A stretch of 64,000 bases of DNA from Stappia sp. TSB10P1A. GTDB taxonomy: Bacteria > Pseudomonadota > Alphaproteobacteria > Rhizobiales > Stappiaceae. This document shows, in pieces, positions 52,415-61,345 of the stretch. How positions within the stretch are numbered: the stretch's first letter is position 1; each line of letters opens with the position of its first letter. The stretch spans positions 372,001-436,000 of the forward strand of contig NZ_FYAU01000026.1 in the NCBI RefSeq assembly GCF_900185725.1. Direction: 5' to 3'. Below the pieces are notes generated by a model that searched no databases, had not been told where the DNA came from, and was given only the letters and a program-made list of their open reading frames with translations. The translations under genes and the position numbers were made by a program.

Positions 52415-53005
52415 TCAAAAAGGGTTCCAGGTCGGCTGGTCGGTGAACTTCAGGTAGCCGATATTGACCCCGAGCCGCGCGCCGACGCCGGCACGCACCG
52501 GCACCACATAGATGTCGTGGTTGGACAGCACCGTCATGCCGAAGCCGCCGATCAGATAAGCCGAGCCGTTGACGCCGACATAGCGGCGATAGATCGCCGA
52601 CGTGTCGGGCAGATTGTAGACCAGCATCATCACCCGGGCCCCGTCGCCGCCGATGTCCCAGCCAAGCGACGGCCCCTGCCAGAACACCTTGTGGGTGCCG
52701 GCATTGCGCGTGTAGAGCTGCCCCTCGCCATAGCGCGCCCCGGCGATCAGCGCGCCCGAACCTTCCTCCCCGAGGATATAGCCGTTCGGCTGGCCGTATT
52801 GTGCCACCGCGCGCTCCACCACCGAGGCAAGGCCGCCCGACAACTGGCCGAAGAAGCGATGGCCGGTATCGAGCAACTCGCCCTGGCTGTACTGCTCGGG
52901 CTGCTGCGCCCGCGCCTGCGGCAGGCCGGCCGCGACGAGCGCGAGAAGGCCGAACACCAGGGTGGCGGCGATCGTGCCGGCACGGAAAGGGGAAAGTGAC
53001 GTCAT
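52415..53005 (-). CDS. eipA: DUF1134 periplasmic protein, EipA-like
   Basis: A 196-residue secreted protein with signal peptide (FRAGTIAATLVFGLLALVAAGLPQARA) and a single DUF1134 domain: LLDTGHRFFGQLSGGLASVVERAVAQYGQPNGYILGEEGSGALIAGARYGEGQLYTRNAGTHKVFWQGPSLGWDIGGDGARVMMLVYNLPDTSAIYRRYVGVNGSAYLIGGFGMTVL. In Brucella, EipA is a CtrA-regulated periplasmic protein needed for envelope integrity; size (198 there) and domain agree. The start at 53005 has GGATGGAGC upstream. Three 14-bp tandem repeats lie in the upstream region. Confidence 0.85.
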   Translation of the reverse strand: MTSLSPFRAGTIAATLVFGLLALVAAGLPQARAQQPEQYSQGELLDTGHRFFGQLSGGLASVVERAVAQYGQPNGYILGEEGSGALIAGARYGEGQLYTRNAGTHKVFWQGPSLGWDIGGDGARVMMLVYNLPDTSAIYRRYVGVNGSAYLIGGFGMTVLSNHDIYVVPVRAGVGARLGVNIGYLKFTDQPTWNPF

Positions 53006-53140
53006 GATGCTCCATCCTCGATGCTCGCGCGTGCCAGCAGTTCGCTTCCGGCATCCGCGCGTTTTCCGCGGCCAACCTTTGCCGCCGCCCAAACGCCCTG
53101 TCGAACCTGCGCGGACCGCCGACAGACACCTCGTTCCGGC

Positions 53141-53182
53141 GACACGCGTCCAGTGACGCGTTTCCAGTGACACGTTTCCAGT
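53141..53182. repeat. 14-bp tandem repeat, three copies, upstream of eipA
   Basis: Units at 53141-53154, 53155-53168 and 53169-53182 follow GACRCGYKTCCAGT with few changes. They lie in the divergent gap between eipA (start 53005) and the YHS gene (start 53295). Confidence 0.8.
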
Positions 53183-53294
53183 GACACTGCTGCATTCGGC
53201 AAGGGCCGGCGGCCCCCGGCCGGGCTCCTCCGCGGTTGCCCTCGAACCCGGCTTGTGGGCACAGTCGTCGCCCCGGGGAACGCGGACTGATTCG

Positions 53295-53801
53295 ATGCCA
53301 GAGTGTAGTCCAAATCGGAAAAGATTATGGTCGCCGGCCCGACGCGGCGGACGGAGCCTGCCGGCCCTTGTCGCCGGCCTGCTGGGCGTCCTTCTGATCG
53401 CCGCCCCGGCTCCGGCCATCGACTACGCCACCGATCCGATGTCAGGCTATGCGCTCGGCGGCCACGATCCGGTCGCCTATTTCATCGACCGCGCGCCGCG
53501 CCAGGGCAGCCGGCGGCAGGAGCTGCGCTGGGACGACACCGTCTGGATGTTCGTCAACGAAGGCAATCGCGCCGCCTTCCTGAAGGACCCGCATGTCTAC
53601 GCGCCGTTTCTGCGGGGCTGCGACCCGCTGGCGCTCGCCGAAGGCTTCGTCACCATCGGCAACCCGATGATCTTCGCCCTCTACAACGGCCACCTCCTGC
53701 TCTTCCATTCCGAAATCAACCGCTTCCTGTTCCTGGCCGATCCGGACAACCTGCTGGCCGCCGCCAGGGGCCATGCCCGCGCCGAAGGCTGCAGCCACTG
53801 A
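53295..53801 (+). CDS. exported YHS domain protein
   Basis: A 168-residue protein. The N-terminal signal region (SLPALVAGLLGVLLIAAPAPA) is followed by IDYATDPMSGYALGGHDPVAYFIDRAPRQGSRRQELRWDDTVWMFVNEGNRAAFLKDPHVYAPFLRGCDPLALAEG, the pattern of YHS proteins (GHDPVAYF, then N-x-F-x-x-P-x-x-Y-A-P), and a short C-terminal extension. YHS domains are associated with metal or copper handling; function here is unknown. The start at 53295 puts the hydrophobic core 25 residues in. Confidence 0.78.
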   Translation: MPECSPNRKRLWSPARRGGRSLPALVAGLLGVLLIAAPAPAIDYATDPMSGYALGGHDPVAYFIDRAPRQGSRRQELRWDDTVWMFVNEGNRAAFLKDPHVYAPFLRGCDPLALAEGFVTIGNPMIFALYNGHLLLFHSEINRFLFLADPDNLLAAARGHARAEGCSH

Positions 53802-54017
53802 CCGGCGGGAGACCGGCCGGAGACCGGACCGCTTGGCAGCGCGGAACGGGCGGTGTAACCCTTTCGCGAGGATCGAATCGTGCCGCGACGGCAGGCACGG
53901 CCTTGGCATCGTCCGGGACAACCAGGACGGCCGGTCAGGGACGCTGCCACTCGTCGAGGCGCATGTATCGCCAGGGGCCTCCCAGGGGCCTCCCAGGGAT
54001 ATCGCCAAGGACACTTC

Positions 54018-54662
54018 ATGACCGCCATCGACGAACTCAGCGCCCTCGACCTTGCCGCCCTGGTGGCGAGCCGCGTCTGCCACGACATCATCTCTCCGGT
54101 CGGCGCGATCACCAACGGCCTCGAAGTCCTCGACGAGGACAACAGCGAGGACATGAAGGAATTCGCGATGGACCTGATCCGCAAGAGCGCGCGTCAGGCC
54201 TCGGCCAAGCTGCAGTTCGCGCGCCTTGCCTTCGGCGCCGCCGGCTCGGCCGGCGCGGAGATCGACCTTGGCGACGCTCATTCGGTTGCCGCCGGCTTCC
54301 TCGCCAACGAGAAGGCCGATCTCGACTGGCAGGTGCCCCGCCTCTTGATGGCCAAGAACCGGGTCAAGCTGCTGCTCAACCTGGTGCTGCTGGCCAACCA
54401 GTGCGTCCCGCGCGGCGGCCTGATCACCGTCACCATGGACGGCGATGCGCAGGCTCCCACCTTCCGGTTGAAAGTAACGGGATCGACAACCAAGGTTCCG
54501 GCCCTTGTTCTCGACATGACCTCCGGCAAGGAACCGGAAAGAATCGACGCCCACACCGTTCAGCCGGTCTACGCCGTCTTGCTCGCCCGTGACTCCGGTA
54601 TGGCTTTAGAAGTCGTTAAGGAAGACGATGGAGTCAAGATTACTGCCACCTCTGCGGGTTAA
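54018..54662 (+). CDS. chpT: histidine phosphotransferase ChpT
   Basis: A 214-residue dimeric phosphotransferase with a degenerate histidine-kinase fold. The phospho-acceptor H22 lies in VASRVCHDIISPVGAITNGLEVLDED, followed by AMDLIRKSARQASAKLQFARLAFGAAGSAGAEIDLGDA and the ATPase-like remnant LLMAKNRVKLLLNLVLLANQCVPRGGLITV. ChpT relays phosphate from CckA to CtrA and CpdR. CtrA is encoded at 35749 in this window. Located 131 bp before cheA. An 11-bp direct repeat (AGGGGCCTCCC) lies just upstream of the start, at about 53973-53994. Confidence 0.92.
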   Translation: MTAIDELSALDLAALVASRVCHDIISPVGAITNGLEVLDEDNSEDMKEFAMDLIRKSARQASAKLQFARLAFGAAGSAGAEIDLGDAHSVAAGFLANEKADLDWQVPRLLMAKNRVKLLLNLVLLANQCVPRGGLITVTMDGDAQAPTFRLKVTGSTTKVPALVLDMTSGKEPERIDAHTVQPVYAVLLARDSGMALEVVKEDDGVKITATSAG

Positions 54663-54793
54663 ACTGCTTCAAAAGTACCCTACGTCGTTTCAGTCTATCT
54701 TAACTGTTTGAGCCGCATTGTCTCCGTCAGGGATGGGTGGTCCGGATGCAGGATCCGGATCGTGTACCAGTAACCAGTCGGGTGAGTGTGGCC

Positions 54794-57559
54794 ATGGACG
54801 ACTTGCTTAGCGAGTTCCTTACAGAAACGAACGAGAGCCTGGATGTCGTCGACGTCGAGCTTGTGAAGTTCGAGCAGGAACCGAACAACGCGAAGATTCT
54901 CGACAATATTTTCCGTCTGGTCCACACGATCAAGGGAACCTGCGGTTTCCTCGGCCTGCCGCGCCTCGAGGCGCTGGCCCATGCCGGCGAGACATTGATG
55001 GGCAAGTTCCGTGACGGCGCCAAGGTGACGCCCGAGGCGGTCTCGCTCATCCTCTCCTCCATCGACCGTATCAAGGAGATCCTTGCCGATCTCGAGGCGG
55101 CCGGCGGAACCGAGCCCGAGGGCAGCGACGACGACCTGATCTCCGAGCTCGAGCGCATGTCGCTCGCGGCCGTGGCCGGGGGCGCCGCCGCCCAGGACGA
55201 ACCCGTCGCCGAGGAAGAAGGCGTTGCCAGCGGCGGCCTCGTCGAACAGGTGCTGGAGCGTCCGCTCCGTCCCGGCGAAGTCTCCCTCGACGAGCTGGAG
55301 CGCGCCTTCCGCGAAGCCGAGGTGGAGGTCGAGCTCCCGGTTTCCGCTCCCGTGTCCGAAATCGAGGCCGATGCGGAGATGGAGGCGGAAGCCGCCGCCC
55401 CGCCGCCGCCCCGTGCCATCCGTCCCCGCGTCCGCGAGGAAGAGGCCGCCCCGCGCGAGAGCGCCGAGAAGGGCGAGAAGAAAGCCTCCGTGTCGAGCCA
55501 GTCGATCCGCGTCGCGGTCGAGACGCTCGAACACCTGATGACGATGGTCTCCGAGCTGGTCCTCACCCGCAACCAGCTTCTCGAGATCGTCCGCCGGCAC
55601 GAGGATTCCGAGTTCAAGGTGCCGCTGCAGCGCCTGTCGAACGTGACCGCCGAGCTGCAGGAAGGCGTCATGAAGACGCGCATGCAGCCGATCGGCAATG
55701 CCTGGCAGAAGCTGCCGCGCATCGTCCGCGACCTGAGCCAGGAACTCGACAAGCCGATCGAACTGGAGATGATCGGCGCCGAGACCGAACTCGACCGCCA
55801 GGTTCTCGAGCTGATCAAGGATCCGCTCACCCACATGATCCGCAACTCCGCCGATCACGGGCTGGAGATGCCGGTCGACCGTCGCGCCGCCGGCAAGCCG
55901 GAAAAGGGCACGATCACCCTGTCCGCCTATCATGAGGGCGGCCATATCATCATCGAGGTCAAGGACGACGGGCGCGGCATCGATGTCGACCGCGTCAAGG
56001 CCAAGGTGCTGGAGCGCGGGCTGGCCAGCGAGGCCGAGCTCGACAAGATGACGGATCAGCAGATCCACAAGTTCATCTTCCACGCCGGCTTCTCCACGGC
56101 GCAGAACGTCACCAGCGTCTCGGGCCGCGGCGTCGGCATGGACGTTGTCCGCAACAATGTGGAGCTGATCGGCGGAACGATCGACCTGCGCTCGGTTCCG
56201 GGCCGCGGATCGAGCTTCATCATCAAGATCCCGCTGACGCTCGCCATCGTCTCGGCGCTGATCGTCGAGGCCGGCGGCGACCGCTTCGCCATCCCGCAAT
56301 TGTCGGTGGTCGAGCTGGTCCGCGTGCAGTCGAACTCCGAACACCGGATCGAGCGCATCAAGGACACCCCGGTCCTGCGTCTGCGCAACAAGCTGCTGCC
56401 GCTGGTGCACATGTCCCAGTTGCTGGGCGTCGGCCCGAACAATGGCGGCCAGGAGATCGAGTCCGATACCGGCTTCATCGTCGTGATGCAGGTCGGTAGC
56501 CAGACCTTCGGCGTCGTCGTCGACGGGGTCTTCCATACCGAGGAAATCGTCGTCAAGCCGATGTCCTCCATGCTGCGCAACCTGACCATGTTCTCCGGCA
56601 ACACCATCCTGGGTGACGGTGCGGTGATCATGATCATCGATCCGAACGGCGTCGCCTCCGCCATGGCCAGCCACGCGTCCAGCGTCGTCGCCGAAGGCGA
56701 GCGCAAGGAGGCCGAGGAGGCGATGACCTCCGCCCTCGACGGCCAGTCGACCGTGTCGATGCTGCTGTTCCGCGCCGGCTCGCCCGAGCCCAAGGCGGTG
56801 CCGCTGTCGCTGGTCACGCGCCTGGAGGAGTTCGAAGTCTCCAAGATCGAGCACTCCAACGGCCGCGACCTGGTCCAGTATCGCGGCGCCCTGATGCCGC
56901 TGGTCTATATCGAGGCCTCGCAGACCCGCCGCGCCGACGGAACCCAGCCGATGCTGGTCTTCTCGGATGCCGGCCGGTCCATGGGCCTCGTCGTCGACGA
57001 GATCGTCGACATCGTCGAGGACCGCCTGAACATCGAGGTCGGCTCCGACCGGCCCGGCATCCTCGGCTCGGCGGTCATCAAGGACAAGGCGACCGAGATC
57101 ATCGACCTCGGCTACTACCTGCCGCAGGCCTTCGAGGACTGGTTCATGCGCAAGGAGATGGATATCTCCGCGCTGACCAAGAAGGTTCTCCTGGTCGACG
57201 ACAGCGCCTTCTTCCGCAACATGCTGACGCCCGTCCTCAAGGCGGCCGGCTACGACGTCACCGCCGTCACCGGTCCGCACCAGGCCTTCGAGCTGCTGGA
57301 GAACGGCGACGCGTTCCAGGCGATCGTCAGCGACATCGAGATGCCCGAGATCAACGGCTTCGAGTTCTGCGAGGCGCTCAGGCGCGATCCGCGCTTCCGC
57401 AAGATCCCGATCCTGGCGCTGTCGGCGGTGGTCTCTCCGGCCTCCATCGAGCGCGGCCGCCAGGCCGGTTTCGACGACTATGTGGCAAAGTTCGACCGTC
57501 CGGGGCTGATCGCCTCGCTGAAGGACCTGTTCGCCGGTGAAATGGGAATTGCGGCATGA
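54794..57559 (+). CDS. cheA: chemotaxis hybrid histidine kinase CheA (with receiver domain)
   Basis: A 921-residue sensor kinase. HPt domain with phospho-acceptor H44 in RLVHTIKGTCGFLG, an acidic Ala/Pro linker, and a dimerisation domain (IRVAVETLEHLMTMVSELVLTRNQLLEI). The ATPase has N-box HMIRNSADHGLEMP, G1 VKDDGRGID and G2 SGRGVGMDVV. A CheW-like domain follows, and a C-terminal REC domain begins VLLVDDSAFFRNMLTPVLKAAG with acceptor D in IVSDIEMPEINGFE. The added REC is common in alphaproteobacterial CheA and may be a phosphate sink. The ATG at 54794 precedes the typical MDDLLSEFLTETNESLD. Overlaps cheW by 4 bp. Confidence 0.96.
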   Translation: MDDLLSEFLTETNESLDVVDVELVKFEQEPNNAKILDNIFRLVHTIKGTCGFLGLPRLEALAHAGETLMGKFRDGAKVTPEAVSLILSSIDRIKEILADLEAAGGTEPEGSDDDLISELERMSLAAVAGGAAAQDEPVAEEEGVASGGLVEQVLERPLRPGEVSLDELERAFREAEVEVELPVSAPVSEIEADAEMEAEAAAPPPPRAIRPRVREEEAAPRESAEKGEKKASVSSQSIRVAVETLEHLMTMVSELVLTRNQLLEIVRRHEDSEFKVPLQRLSNVTAELQEGVMKTRMQPIGNAWQKLPRIVRDLSQELDKPIELEMIGAETELDRQVLELIKDPLTHMIRNSADHGLEMPVDRRAAGKPEKGTITLSAYHEGGHIIIEVKDDGRGIDVDRVKAKVLERGLASEAELDKMTDQQIHKFIFHAGFSTAQNVTSVSGRGVGMDVVRNNVELIGGTIDLRSVPGRGSSFIIKIPLTLAIVSALIVEAGGDRFAIPQLSVVELVRVQSNSEHRIERIKDTPVLRLRNKLLPLVHMSQLLGVGPNNGGQEIESDTGFIVVMQVGSQTFGVVVDGVFHTEEIVVKPMSSMLRNLTMFSGNTILGDGAVIMIIDPNGVASAMASHASSVVAEGERKEAEEAMTSALDGQSTVSMLLFRAGSPEPKAVPLSLVTRLEEFEVSKIEHSNGRDLVQYRGALMPLVYIEASQTRRADGTQPMLVFSDAGRSMGLVVDEIVDIVEDRLNIEVGSDRPGILGSAVIKDKATEIIDLGYYLPQAFEDWFMRKEMDISALTKKVLLVDDSAFFRNMLTPVLKAAGYDVTAVTGPHQAFELLENGDAFQAIVSDIEMPEINGFEFCEALRRDPRFRKIPILALSAVVSPASIERGRQAGFDDYVAKFDRPGLIASLKDLFAGEMGIAA

Positions 57560-58035
57560 GGCACAACGACAATCTCGCAGCCGGTATCGACGATACCATC
57601 CAATACGTCACCGTCATCATCGGCGGCCAGCTCTTCGGGCTGCCGATCAGCCAGGTGCATGACGTCTTCGTTCCCGAGAGCGTGACCCGCGTGCCGCTGG
57701 CCGCTCCCGAGGTCGCCGGCGTGCTGAACCTGCGCGGCCGCATCGTCACCGCCATCGACATGCGCAAGCGGCTGCACCTGCCCGACCGCGGCGAGAACGC
57801 CCAGGTCATGGCGGTCGGCATCGAGCACAAGGGCGAAAGCTACGGGCTCGTCATCGATCAGGTCGGCGAGGTGCTGCGCCTGTCGAACGACTCCATGGAA
57901 CCCAATCCGTCGAATCTCGACAAGCGCTGGGCCGAGATTTCCGGCGGCGTCCACCGCCTCGACGGCAAGCTCATGATCATCCTCGATGTCGGCCGCCTGT
58001 TCGGTGCGATGTTCGAGCCGATGGTCGCGGCCTGA
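57556..58035 (+). CDS. cheW: chemotaxis adaptor CheW
   Basis: A 159-residue scaffold protein coupling receptors to CheA: YVTVIIGGQLFGLPISQVHDVFVPESVTRVPLAAPEVAGVLNLRGRIVTAIDMRKRLHLP and VIDQVGEVLRLSNDSMEPNP. LFGLPI, VLNLRG and DMR motifs are classical. Translationally coupled to cheA through ATGA. Confidence 0.96.
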   Translation: MRHNDNLAAGIDDTIQYVTVIIGGQLFGLPISQVHDVFVPESVTRVPLAAPEVAGVLNLRGRIVTAIDMRKRLHLPDRGENAQVMAVGIEHKGESYGLVIDQVGEVLRLSNDSMEPNPSNLDKRWAEISGGVHRLDGKLMIILDVGRLFGAMFEPMVAA

Positions 58036-58082
58036 AGCGGCCGTACAGGTGAACTGAAACCCGGCAATCGGGAGACCAAGAA

Positions 58083-58448
58083 ATGAAACACTGTCTCGTC
58101 GTCGACGATTCCAGCGTCATCCGCAAGGTCGCACGCCGCATCCTGGAGGACCTGTCCTTCGAGATCTCGGAGGCGGAGGACGGACTGAAGGCGCTGGAGG
58201 CCTGCCGCAAGCGCATGCCGGATGCCATCCTGCTCGACTGGAACATGCCGGAAATGGACGGCCTGGAGTTCCTGCTGGCCCTGCGCAAGGAATATGGCGG
58301 AGAAAAGCCCGTCGTCGTGTTCTGCACGACGGAGAACGACGTCGCGCATATCACCCGGGCCATGCGGGCAGGCGCGAACGAGTACATCATGAAGCCGTTC
58401 GACAAGGACATCGTGGAAGCGAAATTCCACGAGGCCGGGCTGCTGTAA
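58083..58448 (+). CDS. cheY: CheY-type response regulator
   Basis: A stand-alone receiver domain of 121 residues. Acidic pair DD at 8-9, phospho-acceptor D52 in ILLDWNMPEMDGLEFL, conserved T in VVFCTTENDVAHI and K in EYIMKPFDKD. It lies between cheW and cheB, so it is probably the chemotaxis regulator acting on the flagellar switch. Relatives in some alphaproteobacteria instead act on motility through other partners. Confidence 0.93.
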   Translation: MKHCLVVDDSSVIRKVARRILEDLSFEISEAEDGLKALEACRKRMPDAILLDWNMPEMDGLEFLLALRKEYGGEKPVVVFCTTENDVAHITRAMRAGANEYIMKPFDKDIVEAKFHEAGLL

Positions 58449-58469
58449 CCCTTTTCAAGGGCAAACCAC

Positions 58470-59684
58470 ATGAACGTCAGTTCTTCAGCGCCGGCCCCTC
58501 ACCGGGACGGTGCCAAGGCGGATTGTATCCGCGTCATGGTTGTCGACGATTCCGTCGTCATTCGCGGCCTGCTCAGCCGCTGGGTCGAGGCCGACCCGGC
58601 GCTGCAGCTCGTCGGCTCGCATCGCAACGGCAAGCTGGCCGTCGACGATATCGAACGCTCCAATCCGGACGTGGTGGTCCTCGACATCGAGATGCCGGAA
58701 ATGGACGGGCTGACCGCCTTGCCGCTGATGCTGCGCAAGAAGCGTGATCTCGTCGTCATCATGGCCTCCACCCTGACCCGCCGCAACGCCGAGGTCAGCC
58801 TGCGCGCCCTGTCGCTCGGGGCCCAGGATTATGTTCCAAAGCCGGAATCGACCAGCGAGGTCACCACCTCGATCGATTTCCGCCGCGAGCTGATCGACAA
58901 GGTCAAGGCTCTCGGCCAGCGCCGCCGCAATCTCGGGCCCGCCGGCGGCGGGCGCATGATGCGCGCCCAGACCGCGGCCGGACGCGCCGCGTCGCAGGCC
59001 CCGGCCGGCGCCGCCCCTGCCGGCTACAGCCGCCTTGCCGCCGGTCCCGCCGCTGCGCCCGCCGCACCGGCGATCCGCACCCGGCCCTATTCGGCGGCCC
59101 GCCCGCGCATCCTGGCCATCGGCTCCTCGACCGGCGGCCCTCAGGCGCTGCAGAAACTGCTGGCCGACATCGGCACGGCCATCCGCGAAGTGCCGGTGGT
59201 GGTGACGCAGCACATGCCGCCGACCTTCACCGCGATCCTCGCCGAACATCTCGCCAAGGCCTCGCTCCGGCCGGCGAAGGAAGCGGAGAACGGCGAGATC
59301 CTGAAGCCCGGCCACATCTATGTCGCGCCGGGCGGCCTGCACATGACCGTCGACAAGGACGGTGGCCAGGTGCTGGCCCGGCTGAACGACGGCCCGCCGG
59401 TGAACTTCTGCAAGCCGGCAGTCGATCCCCTGTTCGACAGCGTCGCCAAGGTCTACGGCTCCGCCACCCTGGCGGTGGTGCTGACCGGCATGGGTCATGA
59501 CGGCGCCGCGGGCGTGCGCACCATCGCCGCCGGCGGCGGCAGCGTCATCGCCCAGGACGAGGCGACCAGCGTGGTGTGGGGCATGCCCGGCGCGGCCGCG
59601 CAGACGGGCATGTGTTGCGAGATCCTGCCGATCTCCCGGATCGGCCCCAAGATCTCCGGATTGTTGAGTGGAGGCCCCAGGTGA
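58470..59684 (+). CDS. cheB: protein-glutamate methylesterase CheB
   Basis: A 404-residue receptor demethylase/deamidase. Receiver domain with D72 in [17 protein letters not shown], an Ala/Pro-rich linker of about 60 residues ([31 protein letters not shown]), then the esterase domain with serine motif [16 protein letters not shown], histidine in [19 protein letters not shown] and aspartate in [20 protein letters not shown]. Overlaps cheR by 4 bp (GTGA). Confidence 0.96.
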   Translation: MNVSSSAPAPHRDGAKADCIRVMVVDDSVVIRGLLSRWVEADPALQLVGSHRNGKLAVDDIERSNPDVVVLDIEMPEMDGLTALPLMLRKKRDLVVIMASTLTRRNAEVSLRALSLGAQDYVPKPESTSEVTTSIDFRRELIDKVKALGQRRRNLGPAGGGRMMRAQTAAGRAASQAPAGAAPAGYSRLAAGPAAAPAAPAIRTRPYSAARPRILAIGSSTGGPQALQKLLADIGTAIREVPVVVTQHMPPTFTAILAEHLAKASLRPAKEAENGEILKPGHIYVAPGGLHMTVDKDGGQVLARLNDGPPVNFCKPAVDPLFDSVAKVYGSATLAVVLTGMGHDGAAGVRTIAAGGGSVIAQDEATSVVWGMPGAAAQTGMCCEILPISRIGPKISGLLSGGPR

Positions 59685-60544
59685 TTGCGTCACAGTTCGA
59701 ATATCTCAAGCAGTTCCTGAAGGCCAAGTCTGGACTGGTTCTGACCAACGAGAAGCAGTACCTGGTGGAAAGCCGCCTGCTGCCGGTCGCCCGGCGTCAC
59801 GGCCATGCCGGCCTTGCCGAGCTGATCCAGGCGATGCAGAAGCCCGGTGCGATGCAGCTCTGCTCCGACGTGGTCGAGGCGATGACCACCAACGAGTCCT
59901 TCTTCTTTCGCGACAGCACCCCGTTCCAGCATTTCCGCGAGGTGATGCTGCCGGCGATGCTGAAGGCGCGCGCCGACCGCCGCGCGATCCGCATCTGGTG
60001 CGCCGCCGCCTCCACCGGCCAGGAGCCCTATTCGCTCGCGATCTGCCTGAAGGAAGCGGCAGCGAAACTGGCCGGCTACCGCGTCGAGATCATCGGCACG
60101 GACCTGTCGAACGAAGTGCTGGAAAAGGCCAGGAACGGCATCTACAGCCAGTTCGAGGTGCAGCGCGGCCTGCCGATCCAGATGCTGCTGAAGTATTTCA
60201 CCCAGAAGGGTGACCTGTGGCAGATCAATCCGGAACTGCGCTCCATGGTGCAGTGGCGCAAGCTGAACCTGCTGGAGAGCTTTTCCACGCTCGGCTCCTT
60301 CGACATCGTCTACTGCCGCAACGTGCTGATCTACTTCGATCAGCCGACCAAGGTGGACGTGCTGCAGCGCATCGCCAAGCAGATGCCGGCCGACGGCTAT
60401 CTGGTGCTGGGTGCGGCCGAGACGGTGGTCGGCCTGACCGATGCCTTCCGCCCGGTACCGGAACTGCGCGGCCTCTATCAGCCGGCCCAGGCCGCCGGTA
60501 CGCAGGGCCTTGTGGCCCGCTCGCGCTTCCAGGTCGCCGGCTGA
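59681..60544 (+). CDS. cheR: chemotaxis receptor methyltransferase CheR
   Basis: AdoMet-dependent glutamate methyltransferase of 287 residues. N-terminal helical domain ([28 protein letters not shown]), [17 protein letters not shown], the AdoMet loop [43 protein letters not shown], and [18 protein letters not shown]. The GTG start at 59681, with GGAGG 6 nt upstream and overlapping the cheB stop, is preferred. The frame is open into cheB, but only as a shadow. Last gene of the che operon, followed by a terminator. Confidence 0.95.
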   Translation: MIASQFEYLKQFLKAKSGLVLTNEKQYLVESRLLPVARRHGHAGLAELIQAMQKPGAMQLCSDVVEAMTTNESFFFRDSTPFQHFREVMLPAMLKARADRRAIRIWCAAASTGQEPYSLAICLKEAAAKLAGYRVEIIGTDLSNEVLEKARNGIYSQFEVQRGLPIQMLLKYFTQKGDLWQINPELRSMVQWRKLNLLESFSTLGSFDIVYCRNVLIYFDQPTKVDVLQRIAKQMPADGYLVLGAAETVVGLTDAFRPVPELRGLYQPAQAAGTQGLVARSRFQVAG

Positions 60545-60574
60545 GCCGCCGCAAGCCACATTTGCACGACCCCG

Positions 60575-60603
60575 AAACGCCGGCGCCCTCGCGCCGGCGT
60601 TTT
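60575..60603 (+). terminator. rho-independent terminator of the che operon
   Basis: 12-bp perfect stem AAACGCCGGCGC/GCGCCGGCGTTT with CCTC loop, the U-run formed by the end of the stem and following T. Confidence 0.85.
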
Positions 60604-60768
60604 GCATTTGCGGCAGGAACCGGAGGGAAAGGGGCAACCGGAAACGGCACGGGGCCGGATGCCGCGCACGCGAAAAGCCTTGCCCGCAGGCAGCCTGGAC
60701 GCTTCGATTTTCCGGAAATGTCGCGGAGCCGGCGGCAAGTCGCTCGTATCGCAAGCGCTTGCGAAAAT

Positions 60769-60844
60769 TGGCACCCCCAAGGGGACTCGAACCCCTGTTT
60801 CCGCCGTGAGAGGGCGGCGTCCTAGACCGCTAGACGATGGGGGC
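60769..60844 (-). tRNA. tRNA-Glu (anticodon CTC)
   Basis: 76-nt cloverleaf including an encoded CCA. Acceptor GCCCCCA pairs with TGGGGGT (one G-U at the end) and the D-arm region is TCGTCTAGCGGTCTAGGA. Anticodon stem CCGCC/GGCGG encloses CTCTCAC, giving anticodon CTC, and the T-arm is AGGGG-TTCGAGT-CCCCT. It reads glutamate codon GAG. Confidence 0.95.
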
Positions 60845-60985
60845 GTCGGCCGGTCAGTTACGAACAGGCCGCGTCAATAGAACGCCCGCGCGCCGAATGC
60901 AAGCCCCATTTTTCGCAAAGCCTGTGGACAGTTGAAAAACCGCCATGCCGACCGCCGGTGGCCCCGGCGGCCGTCGTGCCTGTCG

Positions 60986-61345
60986 TTACTGCGCGACGAA
61001 CGTGGTCTCGCCGATCAGCCGGCCGGTCGTCGCCTCCAGATGCAGCAGCTTGCTGGTCGTGCCGTCGCGCACCAGCAGGATCAGCCGATCGCCCGACAGG
61101 ATCATGCTTTCCACCCGCCCGTCCTTGCCGATCGCGACGGTTGCGGCTATATCGCTGCCGTCCGCCCGCTTGCCGCTTTCGGACAGCTTGTAGATGATGG
61201 CCGCGAGAACGGCCATGAAGCCGAGCACCATGACGAGGCTCGAGACGGCGAGCAGCCGCTTCAGCTTCTTCTGAACCCGTTCCATCGCCGGATCCAGCGG
61301 GGCTTCCGCGTTGCGGTCTTCGTCGTCCATTGCCGGATGTGTCAT
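60986..61345 (-). CDS. DUF6476-like small membrane protein
   Basis: A 119-residue protein with one membrane helix (LLAVSSLVMVLGFMAVLAAIIYKL), an acidic N-terminal tail and a periplasmic domain with short beta strands (ATVAIGKDGRVESMILSGDRLILLVRDGTTSKLLHLEATTGRLIGETTF). In Rhodobacterales and relatives a protein of this layout (DUF6476) commonly lies next to rluD, as here. The start could be 61345 or 61357; either overlaps the divergent rluD start. Confidence 0.65.
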   Translation of the reverse strand: MTHPAMDDEDRNAEAPLDPAMERVQKKLKRLLAVSSLVMVLGFMAVLAAIIYKLSESGKRADGSDIAATVAIGKDGRVESMILSGDRLILLVRDGTTSKLLHLEATTGRLIGETTFVAQ

